From positions 1 through 11,151 of the forward strand of contig DWWI01000227.1 in assembly GCA_019119745.1 (NCBI GenBank): DNA of 11,151 nucleotides, written 5' to 3'. Positions 1-7,031 of the stretch are shown piece after piece. Position 1 is the first letter of the stretch. The number at the start of each line of letters is the position of its first letter. The stretch comes from Candidatus Mediterraneibacter gallistercoris (GTDB taxonomy: Bacteria > Bacillota_A > Clostridia > Lachnospirales > Lachnospiraceae). The position numbers were made by a program, and so were the translations under genes. A model generated the notes under the pieces. That model saw only the letters and a list, made by a program, of their open reading frames with translations. It made no database searches and had not been told where the DNA came from.

Positions 1-40
1 CGCTTCACACCGCAGCGGTTTCCCGCGTCAAAGCGTTGGA

Positions 41-69
41 TTGACAGGTTTTTCCCTGTTTTTTATACT
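41..69 (+). promoter_or_regulatory. Sigma-A promoter for the 2-hydroxyacid dehydrogenase
   Basis: A perfect -35 hexamer TTGACA (41-46) is followed, after a 17-bp spacer, by the -10 hexamer TATACT (64-69), which matches the consensus at five of six bases. Transcription should start near position 76, giving a leader of about 30 nt before the ATG at 108. The spacer holds a short inverted repeat, ACAGG (44-48) and CCTGT (55-59), that overlaps the end of the -35. This is a well-formed vegetative promoter by sequence alone. Confidence 0.8.
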
Positions 70-107
70 GGTCTGCAGCCAATAATAATCAGATCAGGAG
101 GGCACCC

Positions 108-1091
108 ATGAAAATATATGCATTTGAAGTAAGAGATGATGAAAGGGAATATTTTGAGGAGTTGTCCGAAATCCCGGAAATTGAACTGGAACTGCACCCG
201 GAAGGGCTGACGCGAACCTCGATTTCGGAACTGGAACCCGGCTGCGGAGTTACTGTCCTCGGAATGTATAATTACCGCAGGCCTGAGCTTGATATGATGA
301 AAAATCAGGGCGTGATCGGTCTGTCCACTAGAACTATCGGGTACAACCATATTGATATCGATTACGCACGGCGGATCGGTCTGCATGTGTGCAATGCGTG
401 TTACGATCCACATGGCGTTGCAGATTACACAATTATGATGATCCTGCTCTGCCTGCGCAATTACAAACAGGCGCTCTGGCGTACACAGGTCAATGATTTC
501 TCCCTCACCGGACTGATGGGCAGGGAACTGAAAGACCTCACCGTAGGAATCATAGGCACCGGGCAGATCGGAAGCACGGTCATAAAAGAGCTGTCGGGTT
601 TTGGCTGCCGCATCCTCGCCTGTAACCGGCACAAAAATCCTGCCGTATCAGGTCTTGCCGAATACGTCTCTCTTGAAACCATTTACCGGGAAGCCGACGT
701 AATCTCCCTGCACCTTCCGCTCACCCCGGAGACATACCATATGATCAATGCCGAGGCCCTCTCCCGAATGAAGAAGGGCGTTGTGCTGATCAACTGCGCA
801 AGAGGTGCGCTCACAGACATCAAGGCGCTGATCTCCGGCATCGAATCCGAGCAGATCGGAGCGCTGGGACTCGACTGCATAGAATACGAAGAGGATATCG
901 TCCACAGAGATCTGCGTACCGATATCCTCTCCAACCGTGATATGGCTTATTTAAGACAATTTAAAAATGTTATCCACACCCAGCACATGGCTTTCTATAC
1001 AGACAGCGCTGTAAAAAGCATGGTACACTGCGGCGTGCGCGGACTAGTTGAGATGGCAGCCGGGAAAAAGTGCGCTACACAGCTGTGCTGA
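108..1091 (+). CDS. D-isomer specific 2-hydroxyacid dehydrogenase (D-lactate dehydrogenase/VanH-like)
   Basis: This 327-aa protein is predicted to reduce a 2-keto acid such as pyruvate to the D-2-hydroxy acid in the cytoplasm, regenerating NAD(P)+. Seen: a Rossmann motif GTGQIG at residues 150-155, the substrate-loop signature TRTIGYNHID (74-83), VADYT (104-108) before the nucleotide domain, and a likely catalytic triad of Arg232 (in NCARGALTD), Glu259 and His293 (in TQHMAFYT). The length is normal for the family. After the second Rossmann strand the sequence is ACNRHKN rather than one with an acidic residue, so NADPH use is possible, as known for VanH. The start is fixed by AGGAGGG five bases upstream and by the promoter at 41-69. 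It stands alone: the next gene is convergent and there is no D-Ala ligase or VanX nearby, so a resistance role is unlikely. The true substrate is not certain. Confidence 0.88.
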   Translation: MKIYAFEVRDDEREYFEELSEIPEIELELHPEGLTRTSISELEPGCGVTVLGMYNYRRPELDMMKNQGVIGLSTRTIGYNHIDIDYARRIGLHVCNACYDPHGVADYTIMMILLCLRNYKQALWRTQVNDFSLTGLMGRELKDLTVGIIGTGQIGSTVIKELSGFGCRILACNRHKNPAVSGLAEYVSLETIYREADVISLHLPLTPETYHMINAEALSRMKKGVVLINCARGALTDIKALISGIESEQIGALGLDCIEYEEDIVHRDLRTDILSNRDMAYLRQFKNVIHTQHMAFYTDSAVKSMVHCGVRGLVEMAAGKKCATQLC

Positions 1092-1155
1092 TCCGGCACT
1101 GCCACAGACCTGCGGCACAGTCCTCAGACCAGTCTGCGCTCTTCCGGCGGAGCAA

Positions 1156-2379
1156 TTACTTCCGGTATGCAAAGAGCGGAAGTCCGTCTTTCATCGGCAC
1201 TTTTACCTCACCCTGAATCAACGGCAGCGCATAATCGATAAACTCCTGTCCGATATCCGAGCCGTTCCCCGTGATCCACTCAAGGGGAACGGTCTTTTCC
1301 CGATTGCAGATCAGGTTCACATCTTCTGCCACATAATCAATCTTGTACTCTTTACCCGGCTGGCGGGAGAATCCGATCATCTTTCCTGTCATGCCCTCTA
1401 TGGCACATCTCACGCCATATGCTCCGGAGGCGACAGCCTCATTCTGATCCGTACCTGAAAGCATAGCGGAAGAACATCTCTGGCATACATTGAGTTCGAT
1501 GGATCTCACCTTTACCCCGACTTTCTCTTTCACCAGATTTTCCAGATATTTGCCGGAACCGGTAAGCATCTTGTGTCCGAAATTATCTACGCCCACATCA
1601 CTCGCAAGCTCACAGATAAATGTTCCGTTTCCGTCATGGATTCCCTCTGAGAGACATACAACCAGATTCGGGACTTTCTCAAGGGCTCCTTTCACATCGG
1701 AAATAAATTTCTCTGTGTCAAATGCAGTCTCCGGCAAATATATGAGTACCGGATTATCACCCTCGAACTTTCGTGCAAGAACACCTGCCGCCGTCAGCCA
1801 TCCGGCATGGCGTCCCATGATCTCCACAATCGTGACTGACTTTTTATTATCGTAGACAGACGCGTCCGCCGCGATCTCACGCACAGTGGATGCCACGTAT
1901 TTGGCTGCGCTTCCAAATCCCGGCGTATGGTCCGTACAGACCAGATCATTGTCGATCGTCTTCGGAATCCCCACAAAACGGATACTGCTTCCTGCTTTTT
2001 CTGCATAGCGGGAAAGCTTGCTCACTGTATCCATAGAGTCATTTCCTCCTATATAGAAGAAATATCCGATCCCGTACTTGTCAAACTTCTCAAACAGCTT
2101 CGGATATACTGCGTCGTCAAGATCCTCCGGCAGCTTATATCTGCATGATCCCAGATAGGAACCCGGAGTTGTGCGGATCAGTTCCAGTTCGCCTGACTTC
2201 TTCAGCGGCTCCATATCCATAAACTGATCATTTAAAAACCCCTCTATCCCGTTGATCATACCGTATACGGTCCCGCATGCATCCTTCCGGTTCAGCGCCT
2301 CACTTACAACACCATACAGACTTGCGTTTATTACAGCAGTGGGGCCTCCTGACTGCCCTACGATCACGTTTTTCTTCAT
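1156..2379 (-). CDS. 6-phosphofructokinase, PfkA family, probably pyrophosphate-dependent
   Basis: This 407-aa enzyme should phosphorylate fructose 6-phosphate to fructose 1,6-bisphosphate in glycolysis. Motifs seen: phosphate-loop start SGGPTAVIN (10-18), GGNDS (111-115), PKTIDND (139-145) and MGRHAGW (188-194). In ATP-dependent bacterial enzymes the matching motifs are GGDGS and PGTIDND. Asp at 114 and Lys at 140 are the residues known from PPi-dependent members, so PPi is the likely phosphate donor. Asn113 replaces the Asp normally tied to magnesium. The protein is longer than the roughly 320-aa ATP enzymes, as expected for PPi-type members. The ATG at 2379 is chosen over an in-frame ATG at 2421 because GGAGG lies six bases upstream of it. 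It is convergent with the dehydrogenase, with a 64-bp gap and no clear terminator between them. It is monocistronic as far as can be seen. Confidence 0.9.
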   Translation of the reverse strand: MKKNVIVGQSGGPTAVINASLYGVVSEALNRKDACGTVYGMINGIEGFLNDQFMDMEPLKKSGELELIRTTPGSYLGSCRYKLPEDLDDAVYPKLFEKFDKYGIGYFFYIGGNDSMDTVSKLSRYAEKAGSSIRFVGIPKTIDNDLVCTDHTPGFGSAAKYVASTVREIAADASVYDNKKSVTIVEIMGRHAGWLTAAGVLARKFEGDNPVLIYLPETAFDTEKFISDVKGALEKVPNLVVCLSEGIHDGNGTFICELASDVGVDNFGHKMLTGSGKYLENLVKEKVGVKVRSIELNVCQRCSSAMLSGTDQNEAVASGAYGVRCAIEGMTGKMIGFSRQPGKEYKIDYVAEDVNLICNREKTVPLEWITGNGSDIGQEFIDYALPLIQGEVKVPMKDGLPLFAYRK

Positions 2380-2425
2380 TTGTTTCCTCCTTATACTTCT
2401 TGTACCGATCAAAGCCGACATCTCT

Positions 2426-2454
2426 ACTATATCCGAAAAAAATAAATTTTACAA
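2426..2454 (-). promoter_or_regulatory. Promoter for the phosphofructokinase
   Basis: Reading the minus strand, TTGTAA (2449-2454) and TATAGT (2426-2431) are separated by exactly 17 bp. They match the consensus hexamers at four and five of six bases. A start near 2419 gives a leader of about 40 nt before the ATG at 2379. It is the best-placed promoter in the 231-bp gap between the phosphofructokinase and glycosyltransferase genes. Confidence 0.55.
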
Positions 2455-2540
2455 TATTACAGTTTGCAACAGTTCAGCCGCCGGAACATAAAGAGCCTGA
2501 TCTGCGCCTGCGTAAGAATCTGTCTTTCACATTTTCAGAG

Positions 2541-2569
2541 TTGTGAAAAAAATAGATTTGCGGTAAACT
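2541..2569 (+). promoter_or_regulatory. Possible promoter for the glycosyltransferase
   Basis: TTGTGA (2541-2546) and TAAACT (2564-2569) have a 17-bp spacer, and each matches consensus at four of six bases. The site lies about 40 bp before the gene's start. The match is weak and another start in this AT-rich gap is possible; TATACA at 2569-2574 is nearby but badly spaced from this -35. Confidence 0.35.
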
Positions 2570-2610
2570 ATACATTGATCAACGATTATCTTACTTCAGG
2601 GAGGAAAAGT

Positions 2611-3627
2611 ATGAAATATATATCATTTGCCATACCGTGCTATAATTCGGAGGCCTATATGGAAAAAGCCATCAATTCCATCCTAGTCGGCGGGGAAGAT
2701 GTAGAGATCCTCGTAGTCAACGACGGCTCCAAAGACGGCACACAGAAAATAGCCGAGCGCTATCAGGAAAAATATCCCACGATAGTAAAAGCTATCGAAA
2801 AGGAAAACGGCGGACACGGCGACGCTGTCAACTGCGGGCTGCAGCACGCCACAGGAAAATATTTTAAAGTAGTGGACAGCGATGACTGGGTGGATGAGGA
2901 TTCACTTCTTAAGATTCTCGATGCAGTCAAAGGCTTTGTTGACGCGGACTCTGAGGTCGATATGGTCATCGCAAACTATGTATATGAAAAAGTCGGCATG
3001 GAGCATAAAAAAGTAATCCGCTATGACAACGTGCTCCCGGAAAACCAGATTTTCCGCTGGGACGATATCGGACGTTTCCGTCTGGATCAGTACATCCTGA
3101 TGCACTCCGTTATCTACCGCACGGAGATGCTCAAGCTCTGTCAGCTTGAATTGCCGAAGCATACCTTCTATGTAGACAATATCTATGTATATTATCCGCT
3201 GCCGCACGTACGCACACTGTATTACCTGAATGTAGACTTCTACCGGTATTTCATCGGACGTGAAGACCAGTCCGTCAACGAGAAAGTAATGATCAGCAGG
3301 ATCGACAAGCAGCTCTTTGTCACAAAGACTATGATCGCAATGTACGAACTTCGCATGATTACGAGCAAAAAGCTCCGGAAATATATGATCAATTATCTGG
3401 CGATCATGATGACAGTCTCATCAATCCTGTGCATCCGCTCTAAAAAGCAGGAAAATCTGGTCAAGAAGAAGGAACTCTGGGATTATCTGAAACGGAAAGA
3501 TTATAAGACTTATATCAAGATCCGCTACGGTATCCTCGGACAGACTATGAACCTGCCGGGGCGTCCGGGCAGAAAGGTTTCTTCCCTTGCCTACAGCGTG
3601 GCAAGGCGTCTGATCGGATTCAACTAA
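2611..3627 (+). CDS. Family 2 glycosyltransferase
   Basis: This 338-aa protein has a GT-A fold N-terminal domain and likely transfers a sugar from a nucleotide-sugar donor to a surface glycan or glycolipid acceptor; donor and acceptor cannot be read from the sequence. Seen: the first strand with FAIPCYNSE (6-14), the nucleotide-binding VVNDGSKDGT (35-44), ENGGHGDAVNCGL (65-77) and the metal-binding DSDD (89-92). The C-terminal part is basic and partly hydrophobic with no clear multi-pass membrane region, so it may attach to the membrane face. The ATG at 2611 is chosen over an upstream ATG at 2464 because GGGAGG lies a few bases before it and homology begins there. It is followed 61 bp downstream by rubrerythrin on the same strand, with no functional link apparent. 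It is not part of a visible polysaccharide cluster. Confidence 0.85.
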   Translation: MKYISFAIPCYNSEAYMEKAINSILVGGEDVEILVVNDGSKDGTQKIAERYQEKYPTIVKAIEKENGGHGDAVNCGLQHATGKYFKVVDSDDWVDEDSLLKILDAVKGFVDADSEVDMVIANYVYEKVGMEHKKVIRYDNVLPENQIFRWDDIGRFRLDQYILMHSVIYRTEMLKLCQLELPKHTFYVDNIYVYYPLPHVRTLYYLNVDFYRYFIGREDQSVNEKVMISRIDKQLFVTKTMIAMYELRMITSKKLRKYMINYLAIMMTVSSILCIRSKKQENLVKKKELWDYLKRKDYKTYIKIRYGILGQTMNLPGRPGRKVSSLAYSVARRLIGFN

Positions 3628-3633
3628 ATGTAT

Positions 3634-3704
3634 AAAAATGACAGCCATGACATATACTTTCCTTAAAATAAAAAAAGGAGTATATATCATGGCTGTTAAT
3701 TTTT
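3634..3704 (+). promoter_or_regulatory. Long inverted repeat covering the rubrerythrin ribosome binding site and start
   Basis: Bases 3639-3660 can pair with 3677-3698 around a 16-nt A-rich loop. There are ten perfect pairs (ACAGCCATGA, 3641-3650, with 3687-3696), one C·A mismatch, then seven more pairs and two G·U wobbles. The pairing takes in GGAG (3677-3680) and the ATG (3689-3691). An A-run at 3634-3638 and a T-run at 3700-3704 flank the stem. The upstream arm also holds TATACT (3653-3658), which could be a -10. A transcript starting there would lack the upstream arm, whereas read-through RNA from the glycosyltransferase would contain the full hairpin. The likely effects, translational shielding or transcription termination, are inference. 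Confidence 0.7.
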
Positions 3705-4288
3705 CTGAAAGTATAACAAAAGAAAATCTCATGAGAGCCTTCGCAGGGGAGAGTCAGGCCCGCAACCGGTATACAATTGCGGCAGAACGCGCGGAAAACG
3801 ACGGAATGCTCACCATTGCTGAAATCTTCCGCTATACCGCCGATCAGGAACGTGCCCATGCGGAACGCTTTTACGAACTGCTCAAAGAGCTCTCCGGACA
3901 GACGATCTATATAGACGGAAGTTACCCTGTCGACCAGCAGGAGACCCTGCCTGAACTTCTGCGCGCCGCAGAGCACAATGAACACGAAGAATTTGCCGAT
4001 GTCTATCAGGCATTCGGAAATATCGCCCGGGAAGAGGGCTTCCCCGAAGCAGCATCCGCTTTCCATCAGATTGCCCAGATCGAGCATATCCACGAACAGC
4101 GGTTTGCAAAGCTGGCAAAAATGCTGGAAACCGACGCATGGTATCATCCAAAGAGCCCTTCCAGATGGATGTGCACCAACTGCGGTTATATCCACGAGGG
4201 AAATCAGGCGCCGCCGGTATGTCCTGTATGCCGCCACGAGCAGGGATATTTCATTCCTTACGAAATGTCATGCTACCGGATCGACTGA
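3689..4288 (+). CDS. rbr: Rubrerythrin
   Basis: This 199-aa cytoplasmic non-heme iron protein reduces hydrogen peroxide in anaerobes, taking electrons through a rubredoxin-like centre. Seen: a four-helix diiron domain with candidate ligands Glu21, Glu54, His57 (ExxH), Glu95, Glu98, Glu132 and His135 (ExxH), then a C-terminal rubredoxin domain with Cys162-x2-Cys165 and Cys178-x2-Cys181 for the FeS4 site. The length and domain order are those of classical rubrerythrin, with a slightly unusual tail that includes a further Cys. The start at 3689 has GGAG eight bases upstream; an in-frame ATG at 3638 has no ribosome binding site. The start region sits inside a strong inverted repeat, so expression may be controlled at that point. 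The gene is convergent with the DeoR regulator, only 8 bp apart. No redox partner gene is adjacent. Confidence 0.95.
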   Translation: MAVNFSESITKENLMRAFAGESQARNRYTIAAERAENDGMLTIAEIFRYTADQERAHAERFYELLKELSGQTIYIDGSYPVDQQETLPELLRAAEHNEHEEFADVYQAFGNIAREEGFPEAASAFHQIAQIEHIHEQRFAKLAKMLETDAWYHPKSPSRWMCTNCGYIHEGNQAPPVCPVCRHEQGYFIPYEMSCYRID

Positions 4289-4319
4289 TCTGTTATCTAT
4301 TCGCAGAGGATCAGTTTTT
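4284..4319 (+). terminator. Intrinsic terminator of rubrerythrin, nested in the convergent regulator gene
   Basis: ACTGATC (4284-4290) pairs with GATCAGT (4309-4315), with one more possible U·G pair inside, and is followed by TTTTT (4315-4319). The loop of about 16-18 nt is longer than usual. The 5' arm contains the rubrerythrin stop codon, and the 3' arm and T-run lie inside the last codons of the minus-strand regulator. On the minus strand there is no T-run after the stem, so it should act on the + strand only. Confidence 0.6.
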
Positions 4320-5040
4320 CTCCCGCCTGATATCCTTCCACGATCTTCTCGGTAAGGATAATTCCTGCGTCAAAAGATGCAAATGTGACAGCACTGATGT
4401 TTCCGAACTTAGTGCTGTCTGCAAGTACATAACTGATCCGGCACTGGCGCATGGCAGTCCTTTTCACCTGTGCTTCGCCGGCATCCGGCGTGGTAAAGCC
4501 CTCATTTCTGCTGATACCGTTTGTCCCGAAAAATCCTTTCGTAAAATGATATCTTTCCAGCGTCTCCATGGCCTGGGCACCGATCACCGCCTCGGTGGAA
4601 CTCTTTAATTCTCCCCCGACAAGAAATACGCGATTGCCCTGCGCGGCCAGTTTCTGTGCATGAGCCACCGCATTTGTCACAAACGCGGCTTTCGTCCGGG
4701 CAAGGAACTCGATCATATATCCGGTAGTCGTCCCTGCATCCAGATAGACAAAATCCCTGTCTTCGATCATAGCCGCGGCGCAGCGTGCAATCTGTATTTT
4801 TTCTGCCTTCTGCACTTCCACCTTCTGGGCGACCGTAGGCTCCTGCGTGACAAAGGAGCCGTCACTTGTTACGGCTCCTCCGAATACTTTCGTCAGTCTT
4901 CCGGCTCTGTCAAGAGCCGTAATATCACGGCGTGCGGTAGATTCGGAAATACCGAGGAGCTCTGTGATCTCCGCCACAGTGACACTCTTCTTTTCTTCCA
5001 GAAGAGCCAGTATCTTTTCATATCTCTGTTCTGATAACAT
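4297..5040 (-). CDS. DeoR-family transcriptional regulator of the fructose operon
   Basis: This 247-aa protein has an N-terminal winged helix-turn-helix: MLSEQRYEKIL, then VTVAEITELLGISESTARRDI at about 20-40, and the GGAV element at 54-57. The C-terminal sugar-phosphate sensor domain shows DAGTTT (101-106), VTNA (121-124), VGGE (141-144) and a conserved ADSTKFG (207-213). This is the typical DeoR length and layout. Family members repress sugar operons until a phosphorylated sugar binds. Its position 50 bp behind fruA, on the same strand, implies it controls fruK-fruA, with fructose 1-phosphate or a related compound as the natural effector guess. The start at 5040 has GAGG five bases upstream. 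A fruR-type name would fit by role but is not proved by the sequence. It is the last gene of the apparent operon and ends 8 bp from the convergent rubrerythrin gene. Confidence 0.88.
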   Translation of the reverse strand: MLSEQRYEKILALLEEKKSVTVAEITELLGISESTARRDITALDRAGRLTKVFGGAVTSDGSFVTQEPTVAQKVEVQKAEKIQIARCAAAMIEDRDFVYLDAGTTTGYMIEFLARTKAAFVTNAVAHAQKLAAQGNRVFLVGGELKSSTEAVIGAQAMETLERYHFTKGFFGTNGISRNEGFTTPDAGEAQVKRTAMRQCRISYVLADSTKFGNISAVTFASFDAGIILTEKIVEGYQAGEKLILCE

Positions 5041-5090
5041 AACAACCTCTTTATATTTGTATTTCCTTTATTGTACGCCAATTTTCAGTA

Positions 5091-7004
5091 TTAATCCACC
5101 TTCTTCTTCAGCAGTCCCAGCAGCAGCGCAGATATTACAGTACCGACTACCAGAGCTACAAGATACATGAGGGCGTTCCCCACTACCGGGAATACGAAGA
5201 TTCCGCCGTGAGGAGCCATAAGCGTACAGTTAAACACCATTGACAGAGCTCCCGCTACAGCTGACCCGGCGATACATGCCGGAAGCACGTGAAGCGGATC
5301 GGAAGCTGCGAACGGAATAGCTCCTTCAGTGATAAACGCCAGTCCCATGATAAAGTTTGTAGGCCCTGTCTCCCTCTGTTCTTTTGTAAATTTATGTTTA
5401 AAAAGAAGGGTCGCAAGTGCGATCGCACACGGAGGTGTCATTCCGCCGATCATAACTGCTGCCATAATGTCATAGTTTCCTGCCGCGATGGATGCCGTAC
5501 CGAATACATAAGCCGCTTTATTGAACGGACCTCCCATATCAATCGCCATCATGCCGCCAAGAATAAGGCCCACGAGCACTTTACTTGTCTCTCCCATGTT
5601 CGAGAGTCCCGTATTCAACGCGGTGTTGATGCCGCCCATAATCGGTTCCACAATAAAATTCATTAAAAGTCCCATGATCAGAATACCGAATACAGGATAA
5701 AGCAGAACCGGCGCGATCTTCTCGATTGCCTGAGGCAGTTTTTCACAGATCTTGCGCAGCCCCAGGATAATATATCCTGCCGCGAATCCGGCTACGAGCG
5801 CGCCTAAAAATCCTGACTTTCCGCCGGATGCGATCATACCGCCCACAAAACCTACTGCCAGAGCCGGCCGGTCGCCGATCGCCATCGCGATAAATCCCGC
5901 CAGCACAGGAAGCATGAAGCCAAACGCCGTATCTCCGATTCCTTTAAACAGCGCTGCCAGAGGTGTGATCGTTCCGAAATCTGCTCTCTGATCAGCGGGC
6001 AGGGCATTCAGGTCAACCGAAAGTCCGTCGATCAGGAATGCAATGGCAATAAGGATGCCGCCGCCTACTACGAACGGAAGCATATGGGACACACCGTTCA
6101 TAAGCTGTGTATAAATCTTGTGACCGACGCCTCCTGATTTTGTGCTTCCGGAAGATGATGACGCCTCTTCTCCTGTCCCGTGCCAGACCGGAACATTTCC
6201 TGACATCGCCTGTTCCACCAGTTTATCTGCCTTGCTGATTCCGTCAGAAACCTGACACTCGATCACTTTCTTTCCGTCAAAACGTTCCATGGGCACCTGT
6301 GCGTCTGCCGCCACGATAATACAGTCCGCCTCACGGATTTCTTCATCTGTCAGCACATTCTTGGCGCCGCCGGATCCCCTTGTCTCTACTTTTATGAAAC
6401 AGTTCTTCGCTTTGGCCGCTTTCTCGATTCCCTCCGCAGCCATATAGGTATGCGCTATTCCGGTGGGACATGATGTGACGGCAAGAATCTTAAAGCCGCC
6501 CGCTGCATCCACATTTGTATCAGCAAGCCGTTCATCAATATCACTCTGTTCCTCATCTGCCTGATCGACAATCTCCAGGAACTCATCCACACTATTTGCG
6601 TTTCTGAGATTGTCCGCAAAGTTCTCATCCATCAGCAGTACCGACAGCTTACTAAGGACGTCCAGATGTACATTGTCCTTTGTATTCGGCGCCGCGATCA
6701 GGAACATCAGCGTGACCGGCTGACCATCCAGGGAATTAAACTCCACGCCGTCCTTTATGACCATGGCTGCCAGTCCCGGCTTTGACACTGCGTCGCATTT
6801 CCCGTGTGGAATTGCAATGCCTTCCCCGATTCCGGTAGTACTTTCTTCTTCACGCTCATATACCTGAGCCCTGTACGCCTCTCTGTCATTGATTTTGCCG
6901 CTTTTGACCATCAGGTCGATGATCTGGTCAAGCGCCTCGCTCTTAGTCTTCGGAGTTCCCGTAAGAGATATACTCCGCCTGTCAAGCAAATCTGTGATTC
7001 TCAT
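5091..7004 (-). CDS. fruA: Fructose-specific PTS transporter, fused IIABC
   Basis: This 637-aa membrane protein imports fructose and phosphorylates it to fructose 1-phosphate using phosphate from HPr. The domains run in the order IIA, IIB, IIC. IIA covers about 1-150 with the phospho-accepting His67 in GIAIPHGK. IIB covers about 170-268 with the phosphocysteine Cys179 in TSCPTGIAHTYMAAE, the classical fructose-IIB signature. A Ser/Gly-rich linker (about 270-293) leads to IIC from about 294, a run of many hydrophobic segments rich in GGG and GGM motifs that ends in a short basic tail. The length and fusion order are normal for Gram-positive FruA. The ATG at 7004 follows GGAAGG by eight bases. 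It starts 27 bp after fruK ends, so the two should be cotranscribed. Fructose specificity is inferred from the IIB motif and the fruK neighbour; other members of the family take mannose or related sugars. Confidence 0.95.
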   Translation of the reverse strand: MRITDLLDRRSISLTGTPKTKSEALDQIIDLMVKSGKINDREAYRAQVYEREEESTTGIGEGIAIPHGKCDAVSKPGLAAMVIKDGVEFNSLDGQPVTLMFLIAAPNTKDNVHLDVLSKLSVLLMDENFADNLRNANSVDEFLEIVDQADEEQSDIDERLADTNVDAAGGFKILAVTSCPTGIAHTYMAAEGIEKAAKAKNCFIKVETRGSGGAKNVLTDEEIREADCIIVAADAQVPMERFDGKKVIECQVSDGISKADKLVEQAMSGNVPVWHGTGEEASSSSGSTKSGGVGHKIYTQLMNGVSHMLPFVVGGGILIAIAFLIDGLSVDLNALPADQRADFGTITPLAALFKGIGDTAFGFMLPVLAGFIAMAIGDRPALAVGFVGGMIASGGKSGFLGALVAGFAAGYIILGLRKICEKLPQAIEKIAPVLLYPVFGILIMGLLMNFIVEPIMGGINTALNTGLSNMGETSKVLVGLILGGMMAIDMGGPFNKAAYVFGTASIAAGNYDIMAAVMIGGMTPPCAIALATLLFKHKFTKEQRETGPTNFIMGLAFITEGAIPFAASDPLHVLPACIAGSAVAGALSMVFNCTLMAPHGGIFVFPVVGNALMYLVALVVGTVISALLLGLLKKKVD

Positions 7005-7031
7005 CCTTGTAACCTTCCTTTCGCTAATTCC

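Noticed and set aside
63..632. 189-codon minus-strand open frame opposite the dehydrogenase
   Set aside because: Antisense to a well-supported gene and without domain or ribosome binding site.
108..1091. Possible vancomycin-resistance vanH
   Set aside because: No D-Ala-D-Lac ligase, VanX or two-component system is present; the neighbour is a phosphofructokinase.
1092..1155. Terminator between the dehydrogenase and the phosphofructokinase
   Set aside because: Several short inverted repeats such as CAGAC-CA-GTCTG are present, but none has a strong stem followed by a T-run on either strand.
1048..1458. 136-codon open frame on the + strand between the dehydrogenase and the phosphofructokinase
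   Set aside because: Mostly antisense to the phosphofructokinase, no ribosome binding site, no recognisable domain.
3638..3688. Extended rubrerythrin start at the in-frame ATG 3638
   Set aside because: No ribosome binding site precedes it and the extra residues are not part of the rubrerythrin fold; the extension is explained by the inverted repeat.
5041..5090. Separate promoter for the DeoR regulator
   Set aside because: Only weak hexamers with poor spacing are visible in the 50-bp gap.
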